This document shows, one piece after another, positions 17,794-26,977 of a stretch of 64,000 nucleotides of DNA. The notes under the pieces were generated by a model. That model had not been told where the DNA came from and made no database searches. It saw nothing but the letters and a program-made list of their open reading frames with translations. The position numbers and the translations under genes are program-made. Source of the DNA: Spirobacillus cienkowskii (GTDB lineage Bacteria; Bdellovibrionota_B; Oligoflexia; Silvanigrellales; Silvanigrellaceae); the NCBI GenBank assembly GCA_003339605.1, contig QOVW01000059.1:28520-92519 (forward strand). The letters are read 5' to 3'. Each line of letters begins with the position of its first letter. Position 1 is the stretch's first letter.

Positions 17794-19397
17794 TGATTAG
17801 GGCTAAGTAACTGACGAATTGCCTCTGTTGTTTTTTGCGGATCATTTTTAGCCAAGTAAAAAATTTGCTCTTTAGGTGAAAGCTTGTCAAATGGCACTTC
17901 TTCCTTAAGTTTCACCCTTCTAGCCCCAGCGCCAGTGCGTTCTAGCTCATAATCCACCAATGCCAACTGCTCCTTGGAACGCTTTTCGGGATCGTATGTT
18001 AACCATCTAAAGTATGGTCTCACCAACGAGTAATAAATAAAGAACATCGCAGCAATGGCTACCAATCCTAAAATCGCAGTTTGAATAAGAGCTGTCTGCC
18101 GCGCAGACAACGATGCTTTTTCAGCCAATGCAAACTCATCCAGCTCAAACTGCGTGCTTTCCACAGTGATGTTATCGCGCCCTTCTTGAAAACCAATCGC
18201 GTTTTTGACCAGCTTTGTAATCATTGCCATTTCTTCAGGTGTGCGAGGGACATATTTGTCATCGATGGTTTTGCCATCAACCAAAATAGAAGCGCTTAAC
18301 TTTGTGATATTACCAATTGGTTCGACAATTTTACTTAGGGTTTTTTTAACTTCAAAGTTTAAGTTTTCTGTACTGGATTTGGTGCTATTGGTGAGTCCCC
18401 CAGCCACTCCCATATCTTCTCGTTCACCAGGAAGGTTACTTTTTGCTCCTGGAACACCTGTGGGGTTTAAACCGTTACCTTGAGAAGATTGCTCATTGCG
18501 TTGCGACGCAATCACAGCCGTTCTTTCGGGATCAACATCAGATATTGTTGTTTCAACTTTTTTAAACTCGATAAAAGCATCAACTTTTGATACAACCTTG
18601 TCATGGCCAACCGCACGGGCAAGAATATCACGAATTTTTTGCTCTAATTCTCGTTCTACTTTTCTCTGAAATTCGCGTTGGGCAGAGGTAATTCTATCAA
18701 TACCACCATCCATTTCATCTGGCTGAGTCAGCATATTGCCGTCTTGGTCAATAATTGTGACACCTTTGGGATCGAGCCCTTCAACCGCTCTCGCAGTTAA
18801 ATGAATAATACCTTGAATCTGTCTTTGCGATAAGCTTTTGCCTGCTTTAATTTTAAGATAAATACTTGCTGTAGGAGACTTTTTATCTTCTGCAAAAATA
18901 GCATTATCTGGAATAACAATATGCACTCTGCTATTTGCTACAGAATCAAGTTTTCCAATTGTCCGGGATAACTCTCCTTGCAGCGCTCTAAGTTTATTAA
19001 TTCTTTGCTCAAAGTCAGACAAACCAAATGATCTATCATCAAATTTTTCCCAACCCAAACCAATACCAGTACTCGGTAACCCCTCTTGCGCAAGAGACAT
19101 TTTGATTTCCATAATTTTATCTTCAGGAAATGCGATAGTGTCTCCTTCTAATTTATAGTCTTTATAACCTGATTTTTTTAAGTGAGCGAGAATTCCTGTT
19201 TTGTCTTCTGCAGATAAATTTATGTAGGCTGTATCGTAACGAACCGTTGGTTTCCAAAAAATAAAAGCTCCTATAACAAAAAAAATTGCAAATAAACTAA
19301 TTCCTATCGCAATTTTTCTTCCTTTAGTAAGTCCAGCATAAAATGCTTTACTCTGTATGATAAATTGCGATACAAATTGATTTATTTTTTCAAACAT
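17790..19397 (-). CDS. fliF: Flagellar MS-ring protein FliF
   Basis: FliF builds the MS ring in the inner membrane on which the flagellar rotor and export gate assemble. The 535-residue product has an N-terminal membrane span (about 27-48), a YscJ-type ring domain with YINLSAEDKTGILAHLKKSG and LDSVANSRVHIVIPDNAIFA, a second ring-building domain, a Ser/Gly-rich linker, and a second membrane span (about 430-455). The tail contains the FliG-binding type region. Length is normal. It is the last gene of the flgB-flgC-fliE-fliF run; fliG is not within the window. Confidence 0.97.
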   Translation of the reverse strand: MFEKINQFVSQFIIQSKAFYAGLTKGRKIAIGISLFAIFFVIGAFIFWKPTVRYDTAYINLSAEDKTGILAHLKKSGYKDYKLEGDTIAFPEDKIMEIKMSLAQEGLPSTGIGLGWEKFDDRSFGLSDFEQRINKLRALQGELSRTIGKLDSVANSRVHIVIPDNAIFAEDKKSPTASIYLKIKAGKSLSQRQIQGIIHLTARAVEGLDPKGVTIIDQDGNMLTQPDEMDGGIDRITSAQREFQRKVERELEQKIRDILARAVGHDKVVSKVDAFIEFKKVETTISDVDPERTAVIASQRNEQSSQGNGLNPTGVPGAKSNLPGEREDMGVAGGLTNSTKSSTENLNFEVKKTLSKIVEPIGNITKLSASILVDGKTIDDKYVPRTPEEMAMITKLVKNAIGFQEGRDNITVESTQFELDEFALAEKASLSARQTALIQTAILGLVAIAAMFFIYYSLVRPYFRWLTYDPEKRSKEQLALVDYELERTGAGARRVKLKEEVPFDKLSPKEQIFYLAKNDPQKTTEAIRQLLSPNH

Positions 19398-19448
19398 AAT
19401 AAAAAAACCTTTCTTAACGCAACTGAATCATATTGCATTTTAAAAAGT

Positions 19449-19784
19449 TTATACCTGCATTCTCATAACTTCTTGATAAGCTTCAATCACTTTATTTCGC
19501 ATTTGAACTAACATATTAAATCCGAGTTCTGCTTTAGTAACAGCAAGCATTGTTTCATGAATATTACTTGAACGACCAGACGCCAAATCCATACTCGCTT
19601 TTTCAGCCTCACGGGCACCAATGTTGACTTCTTTAACTCCTTTTTCTACCAAATCTTGAAATTCTGTTTTCTCCATTGGATTTATAGGAGGCGTACCTCC
19701 TCCACTTTGTTGTGGAACAGAGTTTATTAATTTTTGTTTTAATCTTATATATTCTAGCTGAGATTGCGAAATTGGATTAATCAT
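19449..19784 (-). CDS. fliE: Flagellar hook-basal body protein FliE
   Basis: FliE connects the MS ring to the rod. The 111-residue protein has the FliE pattern in its second half: FQDLVEKGVKEVNIGAREAE, MDLASGRSSNIHETMLAVTK, then a C-terminal helix MLVQMRNKVIEAYQEVMRMQV. It sits between flgC and fliF, the conserved order. An AGGAC site precedes the ATG. Confidence 0.95.
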   Translation of the reverse strand: MINPISQSQLEYIRLKQKLINSVPQQSGGGTPPINPMEKTEFQDLVEKGVKEVNIGAREAEKASMDLASGRSSNIHETMLAVTKAELGFNMLVQMRNKVIEAYQEVMRMQV

Positions 19785-19801
19785 TTGTTTGTCCTAAATT
19801 A

Positions 19802-20239
19802 TTAACGACCAATACCAATGGCTGTTTGTGCCATTGATTTCGTAGCATTAATAGCTTGAGTGTTACTTTCAAAAGAACGATTGCTTGTAATCATATTCAC
19901 CATTTCTTCCATGATTGAAATATTCGGCATTGCAACATACCCATTTTCATTGGCATCAGGGTGATTCGGATTATAAAGAAGCCTAGGGGCTCTGCGATCT
20001 TCTGTAATACCATCAACTTTTACTTCTTTTAAATGCGGATCAAATGCTAAACGCATTAAATTATCAAAACTTAATCCAGAATTTCTTGCGGTAAAAAGAA
20101 CGTCTTTTCTTTTATAAGGTCCACCTTCTTCTGTTCTTGATGTATTCACATTCGCAATATTTGAAGAAATAACGTTCATTCTAATTCTTTCGGCAGAAAG
20201 TCCTGAAGCGCTTATTTTTAATCCTTCTATAAAACTCAT
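19802..20239 (-). CDS. flgC: Flagellar proximal rod protein FlgC
   Basis: FlgC is one of the proximal rod subunits of the flagellar axle. The N-terminal rod motif reads KISASGLSAERIRMNVISSN followed by IANVNT, and the C-terminal helix EEMVNMITSNRSFESNTQAI matches the family. The conserved VAMPN motif (YVAMPNIS) is present. Length 145 is standard. It has a GGAG ribosome site and lies between flgB and fliE. Confidence 0.96.
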   Translation of the reverse strand: MSFIEGLKISASGLSAERIRMNVISSNIANVNTSRTEEGGPYKRKDVLFTARNSGLSFDNLMRLAFDPHLKEVKVDGITEDRRAPRLLYNPNHPDANENGYVAMPNISIMEEMVNMITSNRSFESNTQAINATKSMAQTAIGIGR

Positions 20240-20269
20240 ACAAAGATCTCCGATAGAAAATTTTTAAAA

Positions 20270-20701
20270 TTATCTGCCACCGTTTATTGCATAACGTAAC
20301 ATACCAAGTTTTCTATTTAACGACTCAATTGTTGCTTTATATAAAATTTGATTTCCTGCCATTTCTGTCATTTCTTGATCAACATCCACTGTATTTCCAT
20401 CATTACCTATGCTTTCGGTAGGTTTTACATACATATCAGGCTTTAAAATCCCATCGGCACCCATTCCGGGTGCTTTAATGTGCCTTGAATCACTCACTTT
20501 CATAATTAAGTCTTTATCAGATCCAATAGCTGCTTGAAGTTGTTTTTCAAAATCAAAACCTAAAGATCGGTAACCAGGAGTTAACGAGTTTGTTATGTTT
20601 GCAATATTTACAGTTTGTCTTTTTAAACGCTGGTTTAAACTTTCTTCGAGAACCGCATCTGGTTTACCAAAAATTTGGTTCCCAATGACTGTGCTCTTCA
20701 T
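20270..20701 (-). CDS. flgB: Flagellar proximal rod protein FlgB
   Basis: FlgB is a proximal rod subunit. It has the rod N-terminal pattern (RLKRQTVNIANITNSLTPGY) and the C-terminal VDVDQEMTEMAGNQILYKAT helix typical of FlgB. The 143 residues match the family. Its ATG overlaps the stop of the upstream AAA+ regulator as ATGA, so the regulator and rod genes are translated together. Confidence 0.95.
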   Translation of the reverse strand: MKSTVIGNQIFGKPDAVLEESLNQRLKRQTVNIANITNSLTPGYRSLGFDFEKQLQAAIGSDKDLIMKVSDSRHIKAPGMGADGILKPDMYVKPTESIGNDGNTVDVDQEMTEMAGNQILYKATIESLNRKLGMLRYAINGGR

Positions 20702-21792
20702 ACATTTTTTCCTTCAACTTCGTATCCACATTCAACCAACTCATTGAGCTTGTAACGTAACGCTCTTAAAGAAATACCTAATGCTTTAGCAGTATGAGTT
20801 CGATTGCCATTCATGCGTCTTAGTGTTTGTAAAATGAGACGTTGTTCAAGTTCCATTAATGTCACTTGCGGTAATGGTTCGCCCATTGCAACTTCTGTTC
20901 TGCTATTTGCTTTCATTAGATGCAATTCTTCGACACCAATATAATCGCGTGTTGAAAGCAAAACAGAGCGTTGAATCACATTTCTTAATTCGCGCGTATT
21001 ACCTGGCCATGTGTATGTTCTTAGCGCTTGCTTTGCAGTTGGAGAGAGTTGCACATTTTTTGAAAATTGAATATTGAATTCACGAAGTAGTATTTCAGAA
21101 TAAAAGTCGATATCAACTAGCCTTTGACGAAGTGGTGGTATATCAATTTGAATGACATGTAATTTAAAAAATAAATCATTTCTAAATCTTTGTGCGTTAA
21201 CTTCATCTTGAATATTTTTATGACTGCAGGCAATAATTCTTGCGTCAGCCGCTGTTCCTCTGCGAATTGATCCTTTGTTTAAATCTTGTTCTTTTAATAT
21301 TCTAAGCAATTTTAATTGCATCGAAGCATCAAGCTCTGTGACTTCGTCTAACATTAAAGAACATGTTTCAATAGGACGATTGTTGTTGAGTTGATTATAA
21401 TCATGACCGTTACGTTGATTACTAAATAATTCCATTTCAAAAAAATTAGCTGGAATGTTAGAACTATTTGCAACTATAAATCTGCCACGTTCACGACCGC
21501 CTGCAATGTGAATCGCTTTTGCAAAAGTTTCTTTACCTACTCCGCTTTCACCTGTAATTAAAACAGGAACTTTAGTTGGCGCAATAGTACGAGCAACTTC
21601 AAGAAGTTTATATACTTTTTCATCCCTTGTTGGATAATGACGTAGCATTTCTTCTTCAGAAATTCGATTATCAACTTCTGAAGCAACATTATTGGCGAGT
21701 ACATTACGCCCATCTAACGAATTGTTACCTTGTTGTGTTCCGTAATTTGTTGTATCAATGTCGAACAGTCCCAGTGGACGCACATCACTCAT
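20698..21792 (-). CDS. NtrC-type AAA+ regulator without GAFTGA loop, flagellar operon
   Basis: This is a 364-residue bacterial enhancer-binding-type protein. It has no receiver domain; about 60 unassigned residues precede the AAA+ domain. Walker A (GESGVGKE), Walker B (SLMLDEV), the arginine-finger region (RFRNDLFFKLHV) and the sensor/lid region (PGNTRELRNVIQRSVLL) are intact. A Fis-type helix-turn-helix (NRTHTAKALGISLRALRYKL) closes the protein. Where sigma-54 activators have GAFTGA after the ELFG motif, this protein reads ELFSNQRNGHDYNQLNNNRP, so the sigma-54 contact loop is missing. It is likely a flagellar regulator of the FlbD/FleQ kind acting without, or differently on, sigma-54. Confidence 0.85.
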   Translation of the reverse strand: MSDVRPLGLFDIDTTNYGTQQGNNSLDGRNVLANNVASEVDNRISEEEMLRHYPTRDEKVYKLLEVARTIAPTKVPVLITGESGVGKETFAKAIHIAGGRERGRFIVANSSNIPANFFEMELFSNQRNGHDYNQLNNNRPIETCSLMLDEVTELDASMQLKLLRILKEQDLNKGSIRRGTAADARIIACSHKNIQDEVNAQRFRNDLFFKLHVIQIDIPPLRQRLVDIDFYSEILLREFNIQFSKNVQLSPTAKQALRTYTWPGNTRELRNVIQRSVLLSTRDYIGVEELHLMKANSRTEVAMGEPLPQVTLMELEQRLILQTLRRMNGNRTHTAKALGISLRALRYKLNELVECGYEVEGKNV

Positions 21793-21828
21793 AAATCATC
21801 CTCCAATCAAGAAACATAGAACTCACGT

Positions 21829-24078
21829 TTATTTACTAAGCCTGTCGAGTCTTTCACTCGCCAGCGATGAAAAACGTTTGTCGTTGGTGTCATTTGCAGC
21901 GATAAGCCAAGCGTTTTTTGCTTTATCAAACAGCCCCGCTCTCGCATAAACAACTCCGGCTTTGTATGCGCTTTCTGCTCGATGGTTTCCTTGCGGCAAA
22001 TTTGCCACCGCAAGGTACATATCCCCAGAATTTGCAAACCGACCTGAGTCCCGTAAATCTTCTGCAAATTGCAAGATTGACGATTCAACTATCTGAATTT
22101 CATCCGCAGACTTCGCGGGATAAGCAAGAATCTTGGTATATAAAGATTCTGCATCAACCGTTTTGCGAAGCCGTTGCACCCATTCAGACAGGGTATTAAG
22201 ATCTCGTTCGACATAACGACCCAGTTTCATTTCATCCATCAGTAAACGTAAGGCTATACTGTTGCGATATGGCGCAACTGAGAGTTCTCGAAAGGCGCTA
22301 ATAGACAGGTCTGTTAGGCCTTCACTCTTTCTTGTTGAATCGCGCTCCACTCTTTTTAAAAATTCCTCTGCTTCTTTAGGCTTATTACTTCGATAATAGA
22401 GCCTTGCAGCGAGAGCGCCTGCTTCATTTTTCTTTTTTTGGTCTTGTGATGCTTGCCAAAAAGCGCTGAATAATTGCGCCGACTTTTGGTTTTCACCAAC
22501 TGCTTCATAAGCTTCTGCCCTTGTAAAAAGAGCATCTGCATTTGCAAAGGTGAATTCTAATAAAGAAGGTCTCGCTTTCTTTTCAAATGAGATCCATTCT
22601 TCCCACTGCTTGGTCCTTGCAGTTTTCTTTAAGAGATCGATCACACGTTGCACAATGATTTTTTCTAGACCAACCGTGCGTTTATCATCGGGTGCCAGTT
22701 TTTTGAATTGCTGTACCGCAGCGTCGGAAGCATTGATGCTCTCATTGTCAACTTGTGCTCTTGTTTTATTGTATGCACAATTTTTCAGCAAATCAAACGG
22801 AACACTGCGAGATCCAACACATGCGTCGAGATTTTGCTGGTATGTTTTTGCAGCTGAAGGATTTTCATCAATAATTCCATTTAAAGCCCTTAATGTTGCT
22901 GCAATTTTTACAATTTGCGGAGACTTATCTGACAACGCCATTTGCGAATAAATTTGTGAATTTTTTGTTCCTGTTTTTCCATAACCTTTTTCTTTTGAAT
23001 GACTTAGCTCATCAATATCAACAATTCTCAATTTGGCTAATTCTGAATAAGATGTTCCTGGAAAATTAAGTAACAACGAACGCAAATAATCCTTTGCTAA
23101 CGTAAAATTTTTTGTAAGATAAGCGGATTCTCCCGCATACCATAAATACTTCGGATTTGATTTGAATGTTTTATCTGACAGAGCAGCAAGTCTTCTAAAA
23201 ATAGTTAATGATTGTAATTCATTACCACCAAGATAAAATTCTTCAGCAATTTTTTTTCCAATTTCAACTTCATCTTTTCCACCAAACCCAGCACCCATTT
23301 CCATTTGAAGATGTGCTGATTTTGCATCAGAAAGCGCTATTGCTTTTTCGAGTCTTCCATAAATTTCTGGTAATCCATAATTTTTTTCAAGCTTAACTGT
23401 AGAAACTTCGCTCTTGTCACTTTTATTTACCTTATCCTCATTATGTGAGTGAGTATTTTGTTCTTTTTTGTCGGAATTGTGCTCTACAACTGGTGAAGGG
23501 GCAATATTTTCTTTTAAAGACGCAACAGCACTACCCGCCGTAGGAGTACTAGAATTGACCATAGCAGCAGGGAGTGCTTCTTGTTCAAAATAATCACTCA
23601 TGCCATCAATGTAATCGGGCTGCCAATTCCAATCTGCTTGAAGATTTTTTTCTTCGGGTTCTGTTCGCCAAAAGTCTAATATAATTCTCCATGGTTTACT
23701 TTGTGTTGCAACAACCCAACCAACCGGAATATTTTTAAGTTGAATATTTAAAGTAACTTCTGATTTATCTTCTTGAATTATAACTCTTTTTACGTAACGG
23801 GTATCATAATATGACGAGGCATCAAATTCTTTTGCACGCGCAGGAATTATTTTTAATTGTAACGTTCTTGTTTCTTTAATAAATCGAGTTGCATAGCGTC
23901 TTGGTTCATTAAGCTCAAAAACCATTCTGTAACTATCTTCACCCACTTGAATTGTTTTTGAGTTTTTTTCTTTTTTTGAATTTAAATTTTGCGCATAGCT
24001 ATTGATAGAGTAAAATTTTCCTCCAGCTATACTTATTAACCCTACAAAACTGTATGTGAAGAAATTTTTCTTCAACAA
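21829..24078 (-). CDS. Periplasmic AMIN-domain and TPR-repeat protein
   Basis: The 749-residue protein has an N-terminal signal peptide (KKNFFTYSFVGLISIAGG then an AQN cleavage region). It is followed by a beta-rich AMIN-like domain (about 45-145) with VTLNIQLKNIPVGWVVATQ. AMIN domains target proteins to peptidoglycan or envelope sites. After a low-complexity Ser/Glu/Lys linker (about 165-220), the remainder is helical with TPR-like repeats, for example EEFYLGGNELQSLTIFRRLA and AESAYKAGVVYARAGLFDKA. It lies 36 bases before the AAA+ regulator and probably leads the flagellar operon, so an envelope role in flagellar assembly is a reasonable inference. No enzymatic motif is visible. Confidence 0.7.
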   Translation of the reverse strand: MLKKNFFTYSFVGLISIAGGKFYSINSYAQNLNSKKEKNSKTIQVGEDSYRMVFELNEPRRYATRFIKETRTLQLKIIPARAKEFDASSYYDTRYVKRVIIQEDKSEVTLNIQLKNIPVGWVVATQSKPWRIILDFWRTEPEEKNLQADWNWQPDYIDGMSDYFEQEALPAAMVNSSTPTAGSAVASLKENIAPSPVVEHNSDKKEQNTHSHNEDKVNKSDKSEVSTVKLEKNYGLPEIYGRLEKAIALSDAKSAHLQMEMGAGFGGKDEVEIGKKIAEEFYLGGNELQSLTIFRRLAALSDKTFKSNPKYLWYAGESAYLTKNFTLAKDYLRSLLLNFPGTSYSELAKLRIVDIDELSHSKEKGYGKTGTKNSQIYSQMALSDKSPQIVKIAATLRALNGIIDENPSAAKTYQQNLDACVGSRSVPFDLLKNCAYNKTRAQVDNESINASDAAVQQFKKLAPDDKRTVGLEKIIVQRVIDLLKKTARTKQWEEWISFEKKARPSLLEFTFANADALFTRAEAYEAVGENQKSAQLFSAFWQASQDQKKKNEAGALAARLYYRSNKPKEAEEFLKRVERDSTRKSEGLTDLSISAFRELSVAPYRNSIALRLLMDEMKLGRYVERDLNTLSEWVQRLRKTVDAESLYTKILAYPAKSADEIQIVESSILQFAEDLRDSGRFANSGDMYLAVANLPQGNHRAESAYKAGVVYARAGLFDKAKNAWLIAANDTNDKRFSSLASERLDRLSK

Positions 24079-24250
24079 ACTTTTCCTCCAAAAATTTTTA
24101 CAAAAATAACCGCCTTTTCTTGTAGCTTACATGAACACTATTTATTATTAGCAGTCTAATTTTTGTCAGAATGTGAATTTTTGACGTGTCAAATTGTTTA
24201 TTAGTGTAATTATTAGAGATTTTTTTTGAAAAAAATTCCTTACGTCAGAT

Positions 24251-25360
24251 TTATTGATACTCACTTTGATCTTTAGTGCGCACAATAATTTGCGTTAGGT
24301 TATTGTTACGAAGTAAGAGTAAATTTACAAATTTTTTAAAAATATCAGAATTATTCTCAAGCTCTTCGGGGTTAAAATTTATTTCTGGCCAACGTATTTG
24401 CACAGTTTTATATGGAACGATCTCCAATTCATCCCTAGAAATCTCAAAATTACCTAAAATAATTAACATTAACACTTTATTCCAATTCATCGACGTAATT
24501 CTGGCAATCGGAAAAATTTGCGGTGTCATGTCGTATTCTGTTAACATACTGGTGAAATTAAGAATCGTGCCATTTTTAACGGGCTGCATAGCAACAACCG
24601 AAATATCAACAATATCTTTTACATTTTGATATAAAAACGATGCTGCAAGACTTGCAACCATGCCCCCAGTTCCATCCATAAACACAACACGGTATTTTCG
24701 CTTTTGAATTTTACGACGCACCATTCCATTTTCTGCAAAATCAATTTGTGCCGCCCAATTACAACAAAGATCGGCAATTTTTTCTAATTTTGTACTCATA
24801 CTAATAATTCTAAGCGCCTTATCAATATGACTTTTATCTCTTTTTTTTAAAATTTCTTTAGCAATATGGTATAGCTCTCGCTGTTTAAAATCGACTTTGT
24901 CGTCTAAACTATGAATTTCATGAATTAATGACAAATCACTTTCAAACATCGCCGAATACGAGCGTTCAAAAAGATCTTTTGTATCATTTAACATTTCTAA
25001 AAATATTTCTTTTTGTTCTGGAATATCGCCATTAACAAGCTGTCTCGCCAAGCTTTCTACCGCATCACCAATGCGTTCAATATGATGGGCAATTTTTGCA
25101 CACGCGTATGCAAATCGTAAATCATAACCTAAAGGTTGTTGTGTCGCTAATATTTGCAATATCGCTGTATCAATTGCCCTTTCTAAATTATCAATTTCTG
25201 AATCAAGAACTACAACCTTAATCAAACGGCTTTGATTGGGATGCTCAAAATGATGGATTAAAGTCAAAAGTCCGGTTTTCACAGCGTCACACATTGTTCT
25301 TAATAATGATTTGACATTACTCAGTTGCACTTCCAAGCTAGAAATACGTGACATGTTCAT
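24251..25360 (-). CDS. PhoU-domain protein with C-terminal degenerate phosphatase-like domain
   Basis: Residues about 10-215 form two PhoU repeats (for example LRFAYACAKIAHHIERIGDA and ALRIISMSTKLEKIADLCCN), the metal-binding helical bundle that links phosphate uptake to the PhoR kinase. Residues about 225-345 resemble the low-molecular-weight tyrosine phosphatase/arsenate reductase fold. The phosphate loop reads VVFMDGTGGMVASLAASF instead of CxxNxCRS, so the nucleophilic cysteine and catalytic arginine are absent. The PhoU part is secure; the tail assignment is moderate. No pst or pho genes are adjacent; lipA is divergent. The domain may sense phosphate rather than hydrolyse phosphoesters. 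Confidence 0.75.
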   Translation of the reverse strand: MNMSRISSLEVQLSNVKSLLRTMCDAVKTGLLTLIHHFEHPNQSRLIKVVVLDSEIDNLERAIDTAILQILATQQPLGYDLRFAYACAKIAHHIERIGDAVESLARQLVNGDIPEQKEIFLEMLNDTKDLFERSYSAMFESDLSLIHEIHSLDDKVDFKQRELYHIAKEILKKRDKSHIDKALRIISMSTKLEKIADLCCNWAAQIDFAENGMVRRKIQKRKYRVVFMDGTGGMVASLAASFLYQNVKDIVDISVVAMQPVKNGTILNFTSMLTEYDMTPQIFPIARITSMNWNKVLMLIILGNFEISRDELEIVPYKTVQIRWPEINFNPEELENNSDIFKKFVNLLLLRNNNLTQIIVRTKDQSEYQ

Positions 25361-25460
25361 GTTTTCCTTTAATTTGCATAATTGAATTCACCCTGATAGG
25401 GATTAATCTATGTGGCGCCCAATATGTTCAATGTGCCATAAGTATTAGGGAGCGCAAAAT

Positions 25461-26456
25461 ATGCTTGACGAGAATACTTTAAACTCAAATTATGAGCCAA
25501 TTTTTACTTCTAATTCAGAAGAAAACGAAAAAACGTATGCAAAATTAGCATCGTTAGCTGTTGAGCCGCAATATAATCCTAAAAATGGAAGACTATTAAA
25601 GCCAAGCTGGCTTAAAGTTGGACTTACTGGAGGAGAAGTTCTTTACAGTATAAAAAAAGATTTGCGAGAAAAAAAACTTTATACGGTTTGCGAAGAAGCA
25701 AAATGTCCTAATATTTCGGGCTGCTGGAATACAGGTACTGCCACATTTATGATCATGGGCGATACATGCACTCGAGGTTGCCGCTTTTGTCATATTAAAA
25801 CAGGCAACCCCAATGGTTTGCTTGATCCCGATGAGCCTTCTAAAGTTTCGCTTAGTATCAAAACAATGAATTTACAATATGCTGTGATCACAATGGTAGA
25901 CCGTGACGACTTGCCCGATGGTGGTGCTGCACACATTGCAAAAACAATTGAAGCCATCCATGCTGATAATCCCAAAACCCGACTCGAAATTTTAGCCGGT
26001 GACTTTAGTGGCCAGCAACCCTGCATTGAGCACGTGGTGCATGCAGGACGCGGTCTTGATGTGTTTGCCCACAACATTGAAACCGTCCGTAGGTTGTCCC
26101 CACGCGTTCGTGATGCCCGAGCAAAATATGAGCAAAGCTTGCGTGTTCTACAACACGCAAAAAAAATTGGTCCTTCCGCAATGTTTACCAAAAGTGCAAT
26201 TATGCTTGGACTTGGTGAAAACTTTTCTGAAATTGAGCAATCATTATCTGACTTACGCGAAGTGGGCACCGAAATTGTAACTATTGGGCAATACCTACAA
26301 CCAACTCCAAAGCACCTCACTGTAAAACGCTTTGTGCATCCGGATGAGTTTGCATTTTGGAGCGACATTGCAAAAAAAATGGGCTTCAAAGCTGTTGCTT
26401 CGGGCCCACTTGTGCGCAGTTCGTTTAAAGCGTCTGAGCTTTTTCCTAGCTCTTAG
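25461..26456 (+). CDS. lipA: Lipoyl synthase LipA
   Basis: LipA is a radical-SAM enzyme that inserts two sulfurs into protein-bound octanoyl groups to make lipoyl cofactors for 2-oxoacid dehydrogenases and the glycine cleavage system. Both iron-sulfur motifs are visible: [13 protein letters not shown] (auxiliary cluster, about residue 78) and [13 protein letters not shown] (radical-SAM CxxxCxxC, about 107). The C-terminal motif RSSFKA, which supplies a serine ligand to the auxiliary cluster, is also present. The length of 331 is typical. The gene stands alone; no lipB is adjacent. Its last four bases overlap the end of the convergent cyclophilin gene. Confidence 0.97.
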   Translation: MLDENTLNSNYEPIFTSNSEENEKTYAKLASLAVEPQYNPKNGRLLKPSWLKVGLTGGEVLYSIKKDLREKKLYTVCEEAKCPNISGCWNTGTATFMIMGDTCTRGCRFCHIKTGNPNGLLDPDEPSKVSLSIKTMNLQYAVITMVDRDDLPDGGAAHIAKTIEAIHADNPKTRLEILAGDFSGQQPCIEHVVHAGRGLDVFAHNIETVRRLSPRVRDARAKYEQSLRVLQHAKKIGPSAMFTKSAIMLGLGENFSEIEQSLSDLREVGTEIVTIGQYLQPTPKHLTVKRFVHPDEFAFWSDIAKKMGFKAVASGPLVRSSFKASELFPSS

Positions 26457-26944
26457 TTAACAACAACCACAGATTCAATCAACACAGTTTCTTTAGGCAC
26501 ATCTTGATGAAAGCCTTTTGAACCTGTTTTTACTTTGGCAATAGCGTCAACTGTTTCCATACCTTGTGTTACTTTACCGAACACAGCGTAGCCCCATTGC
26601 GCGCCCTGATTATTTAAAAAATCGTTGTTTGTTAAGTTAATAAAAAATTGTGCTGTGGCAGAGTGCGGGTCGTTGGTACGCGCCATAGCAATTGTGCCGC
26701 GCTCATTACCCAAACCATTTTTTGCTTCATTTTCGATAGGACGATTGGTTGACTTTTCTTTCATATTGGCATCAAAGCCGCCGCCTTGAATCATAAAGCC
26801 AGGAATCACCCGGTGAAAAATTGATCCATCAAAATGTTTCGCGGTTACGTATTCTACAAAATTCGCAACAGTCATTGGTGCTTTTTCATTGTCGAGTTCT
26901 ATAAAAATATCACCATGATTGGTTTTCATCTGTAAATTAATCAT
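26453..26944 (-). CDS. ppiB: Cyclophilin-type peptidyl-prolyl cis-trans isomerase
   Basis: This 163-residue single-domain cyclophilin accelerates proline isomerisation. The signatures [16 protein letters not shown], then [16 protein letters not shown] and [13 protein letters not shown] cover the active-site arginine, phenylalanine and glutamine positions. I start at ATG 26944 because AGGAG lies seven bases before it; the in-frame ATG at 26959 would place that ribosome site inside the gene. No signal peptide is visible, so it is probably cytoplasmic, like PpiB. It is 33 bases downstream of thrS on the same strand. Confidence 0.93.
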   Translation of the reverse strand: MINLQMKTNHGDIFIELDNEKAPMTVANFVEYVTAKHFDGSIFHRVIPGFMIQGGGFDANMKEKSTNRPIENEAKNGLGNERGTIAMARTNDPHSATAQFFINLTNNDFLNNQGAQWGYAVFGKVTQGMETVDAIAKVKTGSKGFHQDVPKETVLIESVVVVN

Positions 26945-26977
26945 TTTATTTCTCCTCATAAATATATAAATAAAGTT

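Noticed and set aside
24181..24192. TTGACGTGTCAA inverted repeat upstream of the AMIN-TPR gene
   Set aside because: It may overlap a promoter -35 box, but its short length and location do not support a specific regulator.
25790..26389. A 199-codon open frame antisense to lipA
   Set aside because: It lies wholly opposite the lipoyl synthase gene, has high Ser/Cys/Arg shadow composition and no ribosome site.
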